From assembly GCF_900143275.1 (NCBI RefSeq), contig NZ_FSRO01000001.1, positions 1,506,116-1,570,115 on the forward strand: a stretch of 64,000 nt of DNA, written 5' to 3'. Positions 30,669 through 40,364 of the stretch are shown here, in pieces. Under the pieces are notes generated by a model. The model was not told the DNA's origin and ran no database searches. It saw nothing but the letters and a program-made list of their open reading frames with translations. The translations under genes were made by a program, and so were the position numbers. The first letter of the stretch is position 1. The number at the start of each line of letters is the position of its first letter. Source of the DNA: Nitrosomonas cryotolerans ATCC 49181 (lineage in GTDB: Bacteria; Pseudomonadota; Gammaproteobacteria; Burkholderiales; Nitrosomonadaceae).

Positions 30669-31322
30669 TTATTTGATATTTATGTTTACTGCAACTTGGT
30701 TTGCTTGAAACATCGTATATAAAACTTCCCAGACATTATCTACAATTTTTTCTTGTGCGATTATATTGGGGTGTATTCCATCAGACTGAAAGAATTCACG
30801 TTTATCTCCAAAGCCCGCTAGTAAAAAGGGTACTAATTTAATTTGATATGCTTTTGCAAGTTGCGGAAAAATATCTCGGAACTTTTGTGTATAAGCTATG
30901 CCATAATTAGGTGGTAATTGCATGCCGACTAAGAGTACTAACGCGTTATTTTTTTGGCAAGCTTCGATGATCGCTTTCAGGTTGTCATAAATAGAATTAA
31001 TCGATGAACCACGTAATCCATCATTGGCTCCAAGCCCAAGAATAACAATATCGGGATGATGTGTTTCAAGTGCCTGTTCAATACGATTGCGTCCACCTAG
31101 TGTGGTTTCGCCACTAATACTAGTGTTAACCACTTGATATACGGGTGACTGCAACTGTAATCGTTCTTTCAGCAGTGTAACCCAGCCGGCCTCTGTTGGC
31201 ATACCATAGTTGGCAGACAGACTATCACCAAACACCATAACGGTAATGGCATTAGTAGATGCAGCCATGGTGCTAGGTATCATCGTAAAAAAGAGAAATA
31301 GAATAATCAGGAATTTTTTCAT
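30669..31322 (-). CDS. tesA: SGNH-family lysophospholipase/thioesterase I
   Basis: A periplasmic esterase with acyl-thioesterase, lysophospholipase and arylesterase activities in E. coli TesA. It has a signal peptide (MKKFLIILFLFFTMIPSTMAAS). The catalytic Ser is in VMVFGDSLSANYGMP, the oxyanion residues are Gly and Asn in GANDGLRG, and the Asp-His pair is in SDGIHPN. The ATG at 31322 overlaps the start codon of the divergent ybbA; the tesA/ybbA-ybbP order is the same in E. coli. No clear Shine-Dalgarno precedes it. Confidence 0.94.
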   Translation of the reverse strand: MKKFLIILFLFFTMIPSTMAASTNAITVMVFGDSLSANYGMPTEAGWVTLLKERLQLQSPVYQVVNTSISGETTLGGRNRIEQALETHHPDIVILGLGANDGLRGSSINSIYDNLKAIIEACQKNNALVLLVGMQLPPNYGIAYTQKFRDIFPQLAKAYQIKLVPFLLAGFGDKREFFQSDGIHPNIIAQEKIVDNVWEVLYTMFQANQVAVNINIK

Positions 31323-32007
31323 GGTAAATAATTTTGTTAAACAACCTATTCTTTGGGCAAATGCTTTAACTAAACAAGTCAATACCGGAGACCAGCAGCT
31401 CACCATTTTGCAGAATATTAATCTGGAAATAAATGCGGGTGAAGCTGTTGCAATTATAGGTGCGTCTGGCTCAGGAAAATCGACCCTTCTGGGATTACTT
31501 GCAGGATTGGATGTTCCGACTTCAGGTAAAGTTCATCTTGATGGTGTTGATATTTTCACTCTGGATGAAGATAATCGGGCCGCTTTACGAGGCAGGGTAC
31601 TGGGTTTTGTATTTCAATCATTTCAATTACTCTCAGCATTGACTGCCATCGAAAACGTAATGTTACCACTTGAGCTCTCTGGAATAAATGATGCACAAAT
31701 AACGGCACAAAAATTACTGGAGCGTACGGGATTAGCAATGCGCTTAAACCATTATCCCAAGCAGTTATCTGGTGGAGAGCAGCAACGTGTTGCGATCGCC
31801 CGAGCTTTTGCTACACAGCCGAAATTATTGCTTGCTGATGAACCAACTGGGAATTTAGATTCCGCCACGGGCATCCAAATTATAGAGTTAATGTTTGAGT
31901 TGAACCGTGAACATGGCACTACATTGGTACTGGTTACTCATGATGAGGCGCTGTCTAAGCGTTGCTCGCGCCAGATACGATTAGCGAACGGTAAACTTAT
32001 ACAATAA
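31321..32007 (+). CDS. ybbA: ABC transporter ATP-binding protein, YbbA type
   Basis: The ATPase of a MacB/LolD-class ABC system that works with the FtsX-like permease encoded next. Walker A is GASGSGKST, the signature is LSGGEQQRVAIARA, and Walker B is LLLADEPTGNLDS, followed by the switch His in VTHDEA. LD-class ABC proteins of this kind drive lipoprotein or periplasmic handling rather than import. The ATG at 31321 (MVNNFVKQP) shares bases with the tesA start on the other strand; AGGA lies about ten bases upstream within tesA. At 228 residues it has the family length. Confidence 0.94.
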   Translation: MVNNFVKQPILWANALTKQVNTGDQQLTILQNINLEINAGEAVAIIGASGSGKSTLLGLLAGLDVPTSGKVHLDGVDIFTLDEDNRAALRGRVLGFVFQSFQLLSALTAIENVMLPLELSGINDAQITAQKLLERTGLAMRLNHYPKQLSGGEQQRVAIARAFATQPKLLLADEPTGNLDSATGIQIIELMFELNREHGTTLVLVTHDEALSKRCSRQIRLANGKLIQ

Positions 32008-32095
32008 TCATCTTCTCGTAAATCAGATAAGATTTACGTATACCACCCACCGGTTACGTAGCACGCAATATATTTTGTAAGGAATAAATTTTTCT

Positions 32096-34606
32096 ATGAA
32101 TTTTTTTAAGCTTTCCTTTCTCATGCTGCATCGAGATTGGCGTGCGGGTGAACTGCATATTTTGATATTAGCATTAGTGATTGCAGTGGGTGGTATGACG
32201 ACTGTGAGTTTTTTCTCTGACCGGGTAGCGCGCGCACTTTCGCATGAAAGTAACCAATTGCTGGGTGCCGATCTGCTGGTTATTTCTAATCACCCACTAC
32301 CAGTAGATTATGCTGATGAAGCAGAACGATTAGGATTGGCTGTTTCTAATATTACCAAGTTTCCCAGTATGATTTCTAATGGTGAGAGTAATCAGTTAGC
32401 TAACATTAAAGCGGTTACCGAAGGTTATCCGTTGCGGGGCCGGTTATATCTTGCTGATGGCGCTGAATTCATAGGATCACAGCAAAACAGTCGTGTAGCG
32501 AATGCTATTCCAGTACCCGGTACGATATGGATTGATGAAAAATTAATGACAAGCCTTGCACTCAAGCGGGGAGATAAGGTTGATGTGGGTGCGTTACAAC
32601 TAACCGTAGCGGAGTTGATTCTACGTGAACCGGACCATTCCATTGGCTTTATTAATATGGGATCACGTGTACTGATTAATGCAGCTGATCTGCCGGCGAC
32701 AGGTTTGATTCAACCAGGCAGCCGTATTGCCTATCATTTATTGATAGCAGGTGAGGCTGGTGTAGTAGAACAATATCGTGATTGGGCACGGCCATTACTG
32801 ACAGCGACACAGCGTATAGAAGGTATCCGTGACGCACGCCCTGAAATTAAGGCCGCTTTGGATCGTGCTGAAAAGTTTCTAAGCCTGTCGGCGCTGGCCA
32901 GTGTGATATTGGCAGCTACCGCCATTGCACTCGCAGTGCGCCGTTTTACATTGCGTCATCTGGATGGCTGCGCCGTTATGCGTAGCCTGGGTGCAAGCCA
33001 GACGGGTCTGCTTTATTTATATCTCTGTTATTTTCTGGTACTCGGAATTGTTGCGAGCACATTGGGTTGTTTGCTTGGCTTTGCTTCACAGGAAATTTTG
33101 GCCACTTGGCTGTCTGGCCTGACAGAAACAGGATTACCCTGGCCTGGCTGGATGCCTGCCATACATGGTCTGCTAATTGGGATAGTGCTGTTGCTGGGTT
33201 TTGCCTTGCCACCGATACTTAATCTGCGTAGCGTGTCGGCATTACGTGTATTACGTCGAGATATCGGCGTACCTAATATGCAAAGCCTGACGGGCTATGT
33301 GTTGGGGATAATAATTTTGTCTTTATTATTAATATGGCAGGCTGGAGATCTGCGGCTAGGATTTTATATTATTGGCGGATTTATCGCATCGATAGCTATT
33401 TTTGGTTTGTTTGGCTTCTTGCTGATAAAGTGTTTATCAGGTTTGCGTCATCAATCGGGTAGCGCTTGGCGTTATGGCTTAGCAAGCATTAGACGGCGCG
33501 CCGTTTCTAGTGTAGTGCAGGCTGTTGCGTTGGGATTGGGATTAATGGCGCTGTTGATACTGACCATGATTCAAGACGATATGGTGCAGGAATGGCACGC
33601 AAATTTACCGCCGGACTCGCCTAACCGCTTTCTGGTTAATATCCAGACAGACCAATTACAGCCATTAGAGGAATTTTTTGATCAGTATGATATTGACCAA
33701 CCCATTGTATTTCCTATGGTACGTGGTCGTCTAATTGAGATTAACGGTAAAAAGATATCGTCGGCGGATTATGCGAATCCCCATGCGGCAAATCACATCA
33801 GGCGCGAGTTCAATCTATCATGGACGGATACTTTGCGAGATGATAACCAGATCGTTGCAGGTTCTTGGTGGAATAAGGAAGATGATGGTACGGAGGCAGT
33901 TATCTCGATTGAGGATGGGATTGCAAAAACGCTTGGCATCCGACTGGATGACCAGTTAACCTATGATATCGCGGGTAGTCATTTTTCTGCCAAGGTCATC
34001 AGCTTGCGGAAGATAGAGTGGGATACGTTTCGCGTGAATTTTTTTGTTGTGACACCACCTGGTTTATTAGAGCAATATCCGGTAAGTTATATTACGAGTT
34101 TTTATTTGCCGCCATCTCAGGAAATAATGATGCATGAATTGGTCAGGGCTTTTCCCAACTTACTGGTAGTTGATGTGGCGGCTGTGGTCGGGCAAGTACA
34201 AAAGATGATTGCACAGGTATCTCAAGCAATTGGGTTTGTTTTCCTGTTTACATTATTGGCCGGGCTTATAGTGTTGTATGCGGCGATTGCTTCTACTCAG
34301 GATGAACGCATTTATGAAGCTGCTATATTTCGTACACTGGGAGCCAGGCGTGATCAGTTGATGCGCGCCTGGGCTGCTGAGTTTGCGATATTGGGTGGAT
34401 TATCCGGTTTGTTTGCTGCTGCTGGTGCCAGTGTACTCGGATATCTTATCGGTCATTATGTATTACATTTAACTTACACATTTAATCCATGGATATGGTT
34501 CATCGGTTTTCTGACAGGCGTATTGGGTGTGGTGATGGCCGGTCTAATGGGAACGCGCGCTACGCTTTCAGAATCGCCATTGTTGACATTGCGAAAGACT
34601 GGTTGA
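32096..34606 (+). CDS. ybbP: ABC transporter permease, YbbP type (double FtsX)
   Basis: An 836-residue inner-membrane protein with one N-terminal helix, a periplasmic domain (about 45-250), and a FtsX/MacB-like helix block around 260-400. A further helix pair (about 395-450) and a second periplasmic region follow, and then a C-terminal FtsX block with the AAIFRTLGARRDQLMRAWAAEF coupling segment. The equivalent ALAVRRFTLRHLDGCAVMRSLGASQ sits in the first block. It follows ybbA by 88 bases and pairs with it. Substrate is unknown; association with tesA across species suggests envelope lipid or lipoprotein work. Confidence 0.93.
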   Translation: MNFFKLSFLMLHRDWRAGELHILILALVIAVGGMTTVSFFSDRVARALSHESNQLLGADLLVISNHPLPVDYADEAERLGLAVSNITKFPSMISNGESNQLANIKAVTEGYPLRGRLYLADGAEFIGSQQNSRVANAIPVPGTIWIDEKLMTSLALKRGDKVDVGALQLTVAELILREPDHSIGFINMGSRVLINAADLPATGLIQPGSRIAYHLLIAGEAGVVEQYRDWARPLLTATQRIEGIRDARPEIKAALDRAEKFLSLSALASVILAATAIALAVRRFTLRHLDGCAVMRSLGASQTGLLYLYLCYFLVLGIVASTLGCLLGFASQEILATWLSGLTETGLPWPGWMPAIHGLLIGIVLLLGFALPPILNLRSVSALRVLRRDIGVPNMQSLTGYVLGIIILSLLLIWQAGDLRLGFYIIGGFIASIAIFGLFGFLLIKCLSGLRHQSGSAWRYGLASIRRRAVSSVVQAVALGLGLMALLILTMIQDDMVQEWHANLPPDSPNRFLVNIQTDQLQPLEEFFDQYDIDQPIVFPMVRGRLIEINGKKISSADYANPHAANHIRREFNLSWTDTLRDDNQIVAGSWWNKEDDGTEAVISIEDGIAKTLGIRLDDQLTYDIAGSHFSAKVISLRKIEWDTFRVNFFVVTPPGLLEQYPVSYITSFYLPPSQEIMMHELVRAFPNLLVVDVAAVVGQVQKMIAQVSQAIGFVFLFTLLAGLIVLYAAIASTQDERIYEAAIFRTLGARRDQLMRAWAAEFAILGGLSGLFAAAGASVLGYLIGHYVLHLTYTFNPWIWFIGFLTGVLGVVMAGLMGTRATLSESPLLTLRKTG

Positions 34607-34840
34607 TTAAAAAATATTTGCCGTACTTCCGGGTAGTTATTTAACAGTGTGTGCACTGGATGATAGATAATCGATTCCGATCTGCCTATATGATTTGACG
34701 ATGATGAAGTGTGTAACTGGAGAGATATGAATAGACTCATGAAGAAACGTGAACATTCGATTTTTTCTAGTATTGTTTGCATGTTTGAGAATGTCGATAT
34801 TGAGCGCTAATTTATCTAATTAATTTTATAAATATTTTTA

Positions 34841-36148
34841 ATGATGCAAGTAAAATCTTTTTTATTACGACGCCAAGAGATGGCATCTAAAATGCAAAAT
34901 GGCGTGGCTATTATTCCTACGGCATCAGAACAATTGCGAAACCAAGATGCACACTATCCCTATCGCTTTGATAGCTATTTCTATTATCTGACGGGGTTTC
35001 GTGAACCCGAATCGGTATTGGTTATTATTGCTGAAGCCAGTCAGTCCTGTTCAAGGCATATCTTATTTTGCCGCGACAAGGATGTTGAACGTGAAATCTG
35101 GAATGGTTTCCGCTATGGTCCTGAAGCTGCGAAAGAAATATTCGGTTTTGATGAGGCTTATTCCATCTCCAGAATGGATGAGCTATTGCCTCAATTGATC
35201 GCTAACCAGCCTGCAATTTATTGTACTCTCGGGCGAAATGTTGCTTGGGATACGCGTGTTATCGGCTGGATTAATCGCGTTCGTGAACAAGCACGTAGAG
35301 GTGTTACGGTACCGGCAGAAATTCGTGATAGTCATTTATTACTGGACGAGATGCGTTTATTCAAAAGTAAGGAAGAAATTCAGATTATGCGTGATGCCGC
35401 AGCCATTTCAACTGATGCTCATCGACGTGCTATGCAGATTACGTGCCCTGAAATGAATGAATATGAAATTGAGGCTGAGTTGCTCTATACATTTCGTCGA
35501 CGTGGCGCACAAGCGCCGGCTTATACGTCGATTGTTGCTGGTGGCGCGAACGCTTGTGTACTTCACTATATGGAGAATAATGCAGTACTCAAGGGAGGTG
35601 ATCTGTTATTGATTGATGCCGGTTGCGAACTAGATGGTTATGCATCAGACATTACGCGTACGTTTCCCATTAATGGTAAATTTACGCCAGTACAGAAAGA
35701 TGTGTATCAATTAGTATTGTCTGCTCAGGCAGCCGCGATAGATGCGGTCAAACCGAGTAACTCATGGAATGATCCCCATATCAGCGCATTAAGAGTACTG
35801 GTTCAGGGCTTTATTGATTTGGGGCTGTGTCAGGGCAGTGTCGATACAGTTATAGAGACAGAAGATTATAAGCGTTTTTATATGCATGGCACTGGTCACT
35901 GGCTGGGACTGGATGTGCATGATGTTGGTCAGTACAAGCAGGGCGGAAACTGGCGTTTGCTGGAGCCAGGGATGGTTTTAACTGTGGAACCGGGTTGTTA
36001 TATTCGACCGGCAGATAATATTCCAGAAGTATTCTGGAATATCGGTATTCGTATCGAAGATGATGTGGTGGTGACTCAGGTGGGCCATGAGCTTCTGACG
36101 ATTGCTGCACCTAAAGAAATAGCCGAGATAGAGGAGTTAATGCAATGA
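34841..36148 (+). CDS. pepP: Xaa-Pro aminopeptidase
   Basis: A dimetal peptidase that removes N-terminal residues preceding proline. The pita-bread domain shows the five metal ligands: Asp in LLIDAGCELDGYASDITRTF (two Asp), His in MHGTGHWLGLDVHDVG, and two Glu in LTVEPGCYI and IGIRIEDDVVVT. The N-terminal domain (FDSYFYYLTGFREPESVLVI) matches PepP. The 435 residues are standard. Its stop overlaps the start of the small membrane gene by four bases (ATGA), indicating translational coupling. Confidence 0.95.
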   Translation: MMQVKSFLLRRQEMASKMQNGVAIIPTASEQLRNQDAHYPYRFDSYFYYLTGFREPESVLVIIAEASQSCSRHILFCRDKDVEREIWNGFRYGPEAAKEIFGFDEAYSISRMDELLPQLIANQPAIYCTLGRNVAWDTRVIGWINRVREQARRGVTVPAEIRDSHLLLDEMRLFKSKEEIQIMRDAAAISTDAHRRAMQITCPEMNEYEIEAELLYTFRRRGAQAPAYTSIVAGGANACVLHYMENNAVLKGGDLLLIDAGCELDGYASDITRTFPINGKFTPVQKDVYQLVLSAQAAAIDAVKPSNSWNDPHISALRVLVQGFIDLGLCQGSVDTVIETEDYKRFYMHGTGHWLGLDVHDVGQYKQGGNWRLLEPGMVLTVEPGCYIRPADNIPEVFWNIGIRIEDDVVVTQVGHELLTIAAPKEIAEIEELMQ

Positions 36149-36483
36149 ATGATGACCATAAACGAATAATAATTAGTAGAATCTCCGAGTATAGGCAGAC
36201 AGGATCAACAGATAATGAAGCAACGCCCGCTTCTCCAAGAAGTCGCTGGGCGGTGTATGCGATGCTGATTCCTGTTGTTATCATTATGGCAGTATTGGGT
36301 GCTTTCTTTTTTGCTGCTTTTTTTGCTTTGTTTGTGGTTGCTGCGGCAGGCCTTGGTTTAAGGCTTTGGTGGTTGCGTCGGAAGTTACATAAGTCCACGC
36401 GAGCGGAAGAAGGACAATATGTTGTTATTGAGGATGCCGAAATCGTTGAAGAAACTGAAGCAAACAGAAAGAAAGGCAAATAA
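36145..36483 (+). CDS. Small membrane protein coupled to pepP
   Basis: A 112-residue protein of unrecognised family. The N-terminal ~35 residues are hydrophilic. Then come two closely packed hydrophobic stretches, roughly residues 36-56 and 57-73 (a phenylalanine/alanine-rich block). A basic patch (RLWWLRRKLHKSTR) and an acidic tail (GQYVVIEDAEIVEETE) follow. The basic patch just after the helix predicts a cytoplasmic C terminus. The ATGA overlap with pepP argues that it is a true gene of that operon. The acidic VIEDAEIVEE tail recalls small proteobacterial membrane proteins of unknown function. Confidence 0.7.
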   Translation: MNDDHKRIIISRISEYRQTGSTDNEATPASPRSRWAVYAMLIPVVIIMAVLGAFFFAAFFALFVVAAAGLGLRLWWLRRKLHKSTRAEEGQYVVIEDAEIVEETEANRKKGK

Positions 36484-36507
36484 AGCGAGTGACCAGATTG
36501 GAACTAT

Positions 36508-37608
36508 CTATTCCCTGGCACCCATTTCCAGTGCTAACTTCCTGGACTGCTCTGTTTCTTCTTCTGATTGCTGCAATTCCAGCCATCCTTGCAAATGAGT
36601 ATAAGTAATATCTGATAATGCTTGTATCCAGTCATCGCGCTCATTAAGACAAGGAATGTAGTGAAATTCTTTACCGCCAGCTTCTATGAAGGTTGCTTTG
36701 CCTTCTATCGCGATTTCTTCTAGTGTTTCGAGACAGTCGGAAACGAAACCGGGACAAATGACATCCACGCGGCGAGTCTGTTCTTTGCCGAGTTGCTTGA
36801 GTATCACTGCTGTATAAGGTGTCAGCCATTTGGCCCTGCCAAAGCGTGATTGAAAGCAAATCTGATATTGATCTGCATCGAGTTCGAGTGCTTCAGCTAA
36901 TAGCCGTCCCGTTTTCTGGCAGCTACAATGATATGGATCTCCCTTATCAAGGGTCATGCGTGGGACGCCATGGAAGCTCATGATCAGTTTGTCTGGCCTG
37001 CCGTTTTTTTCCCAGTAGTCTCGTACATTTTGTGCCAGTGCTGAAATATAACCTGGATGATCATGGTATTGCTTAACGGTACGGACTGCAGGAAGATTCC
37101 GCATTTTCTTTAATTCTGCAAAAATATTATCCATCGCTGAAGCGGTGCTGCTGGCAGCATATTGTGGAAAAAGGGGTAGAACCAGAATACGTTCACAGCC
37201 CCGCTCTTTCATGCGACCTAATACCTCAGCAATGGATGGGCTCCCGATATTCATGGCATATTCAACAATTGGTGCAGGTTTAGTACGTGCCTCTAACGAA
37301 TTGAAGAGTAATTTCGTCTGGCGTTCAGTATGCACTCTAAGTGGAGAACCCTCCGGCATCCAGACTTGTGCATATTTTTCTGCCGATTTCTTGGGCCGGG
37401 TGTTGAGTATGAATCCATGCAGAATCAACCACCATATCCATTTTGGCACCTCTATTACACGTGGATCACTTAGGAATTGTTTTAGATAAGGCCGCAGTGC
37501 CTCTGCAGTAGGTGCGTTGGGTGTACCGAGGTTGATCAATAAAACACCGGTTTTACTGGGCGTGCCATGTTGATAAATGGGTTCAGGAGACATTAATTTA
37601 GATTTCAT
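36508..37608 (-). CDS. hemH: Ferrochelatase
   Basis: Inserts Fe2+ into protoporphyrin IX, the last step of heme b synthesis, which matters for an organism rich in cytochromes. Conserved elements are [27 protein letters not shown] at the N terminus, the active-site His in [18 protein letters not shown], the [16 protein letters not shown] segment, and [19 protein letters not shown] with the catalytic Glu region. The 366-residue length is normal. It converges with the pepP operon, with about 25 bases between. Confidence 0.96.
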   Translation of the reverse strand: MKSKLMSPEPIYQHGTPSKTGVLLINLGTPNAPTAEALRPYLKQFLSDPRVIEVPKWIWWLILHGFILNTRPKKSAEKYAQVWMPEGSPLRVHTERQTKLLFNSLEARTKPAPIVEYAMNIGSPSIAEVLGRMKERGCERILVLPLFPQYAASSTASAMDNIFAELKKMRNLPAVRTVKQYHDHPGYISALAQNVRDYWEKNGRPDKLIMSFHGVPRMTLDKGDPYHCSCQKTGRLLAEALELDADQYQICFQSRFGRAKWLTPYTAVILKQLGKEQTRRVDVICPGFVSDCLETLEEIAIEGKATFIEAGGKEFHYIPCLNERDDWIQALSDITYTHLQGWLELQQSEEETEQSRKLALEMGARE

Positions 37609-37688
37609 AAAATAAACAAAACGGGCAGGTTGTTCTTTAATGTATTGTTTTATAAGTAGGGTATCGGATATAAATAAGCGATGATGTT

Positions 37689-38708
37689 TTAATGTTGGGA
37701 TAATCCCTGAGAAAGCAGTCTTGCCGTAACATCAACAATCGGAATGATGCGTTTATACGCCATGCGTCTTGGACCAATAACCCCCACGGTGCCGACAATT
37801 TCTCCTTTCATTTCATAGGGTGCTGTAACCAGACTAAACTCTTCCAATGATGCAACGTCTGATTCGCCACCTATAAAAATCTTGACGCCTTGTGCATGGT
37901 GACTCAATTCCAGCAATTGTAACAGCTTCGTTTTGCGTTCAAATAGATCAAATAATTTTTTCAGGCTGGTCAAATTACCGGATAAATCATGTATATCCAG
38001 AAGCCTGCGTTCCCCTACCAATATAACAGCTTCGCTGCTTTCATTGATGGCATCACCGCCTGCTTCAATTGCCGCGTTCATAAGACTCGTCATATCATAA
38101 CGCAGCTGCTTTAATTCCTTGTGAAGGCGGCTGCGGATTACGTCGAGTGTGCATCCAGCATAATTTTGATTGATAAAATTCCCGGCTTCTATTAAATCGG
38201 TCTGGCTATAAGTTGCATCGGTATGGATGATGCGATTCTGCACATCGCCTTCGGGCGTCACAATAATCAGCAAGATACGTTTTTCTGATAATGCCATAAA
38301 TTCAATGTAACGAAATACGGCACCCGTGCGCTTGGGTGTTACCACTACACCGGCAAAACGGGTCAATTCTGACAAAAGTTGAGATGCGGCATTGATTAAT
38401 CGGGTTGGATTATCCGGATGTAACTGGCTTTCCAAATGGCTGAGTTCTGCGCTATCGAGCGGTTCCATAACAAGCAGGGTATCCACAAAAAGACGATAGC
38501 CTTGTGGTGTTGGTATGCGACCTGCAGAAGTATAGGGGCTGGTGACTAAACCCATGTCTTCAAGATCGGCCATGACATTACGAATAGTTGCAGGACTTAA
38601 ATCAAGCCCAGAGAACTTCGAAAGAGAACGGGAGCCCACAGGTTGCCCTTCGTGTATATAACGTTCAATCAGTGTTCTTAGTAAGATTTGTGCGCGTTCA
38701 TTAAGCAT
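37689..38708 (-). CDS. hrcA: Heat-inducible transcription repressor HrcA
   Basis: Represses groESL and sometimes dnaK by binding the CIRCE operator. The winged helix at the N terminus ([66 protein letters not shown] in sequence order, residues 2-66) is characteristic. The C-terminal domain ends with [24 protein letters not shown]. The length of 339 is standard. No CIRCE inverted repeat is visible around this gene and no chaperone gene is adjacent, so any target lies elsewhere. Confidence 0.95.
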   Translation of the reverse strand: MLNERAQILLRTLIERYIHEGQPVGSRSLSKFSGLDLSPATIRNVMADLEDMGLVTSPYTSAGRIPTPQGYRLFVDTLLVMEPLDSAELSHLESQLHPDNPTRLINAASQLLSELTRFAGVVVTPKRTGAVFRYIEFMALSEKRILLIIVTPEGDVQNRIIHTDATYSQTDLIEAGNFINQNYAGCTLDVIRSRLHKELKQLRYDMTSLMNAAIEAGGDAINESSEAVILVGERRLLDIHDLSGNLTSLKKLFDLFERKTKLLQLLELSHHAQGVKIFIGGESDVASLEEFSLVTAPYEMKGEIVGTVGVIGPRRMAYKRIIPIVDVTARLLSQGLSQH

Positions 38709-38987
38709 AGGCTAATTCTACACCAATCGGGAGGATTCGATGCTTATTGCAGCGAGTGATTTTATTTTAATATGCTACACTTTCCGTGTATTCTGCATAC
38801 TTTGATTAAGGTATCGTTTTCATTATATATCTTAATGTTTAATTAACGGGCGATCTTAACTATCGTGCGTGCAGGCTAAGTTAATATTCCACATTTATAT
38901 GCTCTTTAGTAATCTGTATGCTTATCGGCAATTCGGACTACTATTTGGCTCTCTAATAACTATAGTTATTTTTTGTTTTTTCAAGTA

Positions 38988-39860
38988 ATGAATTCTCCAT
39001 TTCAAACGATTGCACTGATTGGTAAGCATAAGAACCCAGAAATTGTGGTGCCCTTGTTAAGTTTAGCTCAGTACCTGACTGATCATAATTTTGTGGTGTT
39101 ATTTGATCACCTCACTGCTTCTTATGCCCCCATCAAGGAATATCCTGCTTTGACGCTTGAAGAAATTGGCCTACAGGCTGATCTGGCAGTCGTAATGGGT
39201 GGCGACGGAACGATGTTGAATATCGCACGCATGCTGGCATCTTATGATGTGCCTCTGATCGGTATAAATCAGGGGCGACTTGGATTTCTCACTGATTTAT
39301 CTACAGATACTATGTTGGAAACACTCAGCGCTATGCTTGATGGTCAATATGTGACCGAGCGCCGTATGTTGTTATATGCTGAGGTCAATCGTTATAAAAC
39401 CAATATGTTCAGTTCGTTGGCATTTAATGACGTAGTGCTGTATCGGGGTATCAGCAGTGGTATGATTGAATTCGAGGTGCGAATAAATAATGAGTATGTT
39501 TATACGCTGCGCTCAGATGGGCTGATTGTGGCAACCCCGACGGGTTCTACCGCCTATGCCTTATCATCAGGGGGACCTATTCTGCACCCCAGTCTTGATT
39601 TAATCGCGCTAGTACCAGTATGCCCGCATACACTCAGTAATCGCCCGATTGTAGTTGGGCCGGATGCCAGCATAGAAATCATCATGCAGTGTTCAACGGA
39701 TGTGCGTATTCAGTGTGACAGCCATTCCAGTTTTGATCTGGAACAAACTGATAAAATCATTGTGCGCCGTTTTCCCAAAACAGTCCGGTTTTTGCATTCA
39801 ATTAATCATAGTTATTATCGTATGTTGAGAGAAAAGCTGGGATGGAGCGAGTTCCCTTAA
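38988..39860 (+). CDS. nadK: NAD kinase
   Basis: Phosphorylates NAD+ to NADP+. The GGDGT motif (VVMGGDGTMLNIARML, near residue 65) and the second glycine-rich site TPTGSTAYALSSGGPI (near 180) are both intact. GINQGRLGFLTDL lies between them. I use the ATG at 38988 (MNSPFQTIALIGK), giving 290 residues; a TTG five codons earlier is also open. It is divergent from hrcA with a 279-base gap, as in many proteobacteria. recN, often found next, is not present. Confidence 0.96.
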   Translation: MNSPFQTIALIGKHKNPEIVVPLLSLAQYLTDHNFVVLFDHLTASYAPIKEYPALTLEEIGLQADLAVVMGGDGTMLNIARMLASYDVPLIGINQGRLGFLTDLSTDTMLETLSAMLDGQYVTERRMLLYAEVNRYKTNMFSSLAFNDVVLYRGISSGMIEFEVRINNEYVYTLRSDGLIVATPTGSTAYALSSGGPILHPSLDLIALVPVCPHTLSNRPIVVGPDASIEIIMQCSTDVRIQCDSHSSFDLEQTDKIIVRRFPKTVRFLHSINHSYYRMLREKLGWSEFP

Positions 39861-39924
39861 TCGATAAGTAAAATGGTTAGGCAAATACTGCGGATTGGTT
39901 CGTTATTGGTTCATTCATTCAGTC

Positions 39925-40148
39925 CTAACGTATTAGGTGCTTGGTGCCCATTAAATCGGCAAGTATACGCCGATAATCCTTTGATTTACGTGCCTGTAGC
40001 GATTCGAGCGGGTTGAGGTTATCCGTTAGAATAACGCCTATATTTTGATCAAGCTGCACAAGTCGCTGTTTTAGCCAGGTACTTTGTTCAGATCTCAGCG
40101 TATCTTTCTCAAGATCAATGCGATGATTGGATGCAAGAAAGATAAGGT
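39925..40148 (-). pseudogene. Possible gene tail cut by repeat copy 7
   Basis: A minus-strand frame runs from the edge of repeat copy 7 to TAG at 39925 and translates to protein-like sequence (for instance SEQSTWLKQRLVQLDQ and SKDYRRILADLMG). It has no start of its own outside the repeat. It may be the C-terminal fragment of a gene disrupted here. I recognise no family, and chance openness cannot be excluded. Confidence 0.3.
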
Positions 40149-40237
40149 GAGACCTTTGCAAAACCCCAGCAGCTGAAAAATTAACCCTTTATAATCAATA
40201 GTGAAAAACTTCTGGCGAGGGCTTTTGCAAAAGTCTC
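40149..40237 (+). repeat. Small inverted-repeat element, complete copy 7
   Basis: It begins GAGACCTTTGCAAAACCCC and ends GCGAGGGCTTTTGCAAAAGTCTC, with AAAATTAACCCTTTATAATCAATA between. It is the copy closest to what looks like the family consensus. Confidence 0.82.
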
Positions 40238-40364
40238 TCAATAATAGTTTGAAATCTGTTTGGTTGATAGGTGCGACATTATGTCGCATTGTGTTTTCTG
40301 GAACAAAGCAAGATACTGTATGTCCATATTTATAAGACTAGAATAAGGAAGGAGCTGTCCCGGT

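Larger units (their letters stand above)
39861..40364. other. Intergenic region after nadK
   Basis: Contains repeat copy 7 (40149-40237) and a possible gene remnant (39925-40148, minus strand). No other gene is supported. Confidence 0.55.

Noticed and set aside
34474-34782. 102-codon minus-strand frame after ybbP
   Set aside because: Half lies antisense to the ybbP end; no start signal or domain.
38709-38987. Search for a CIRCE operator next to hrcA
   Set aside because: The TTAGCACTC-N9-GAGTGCTAA pattern is not present in this interval.
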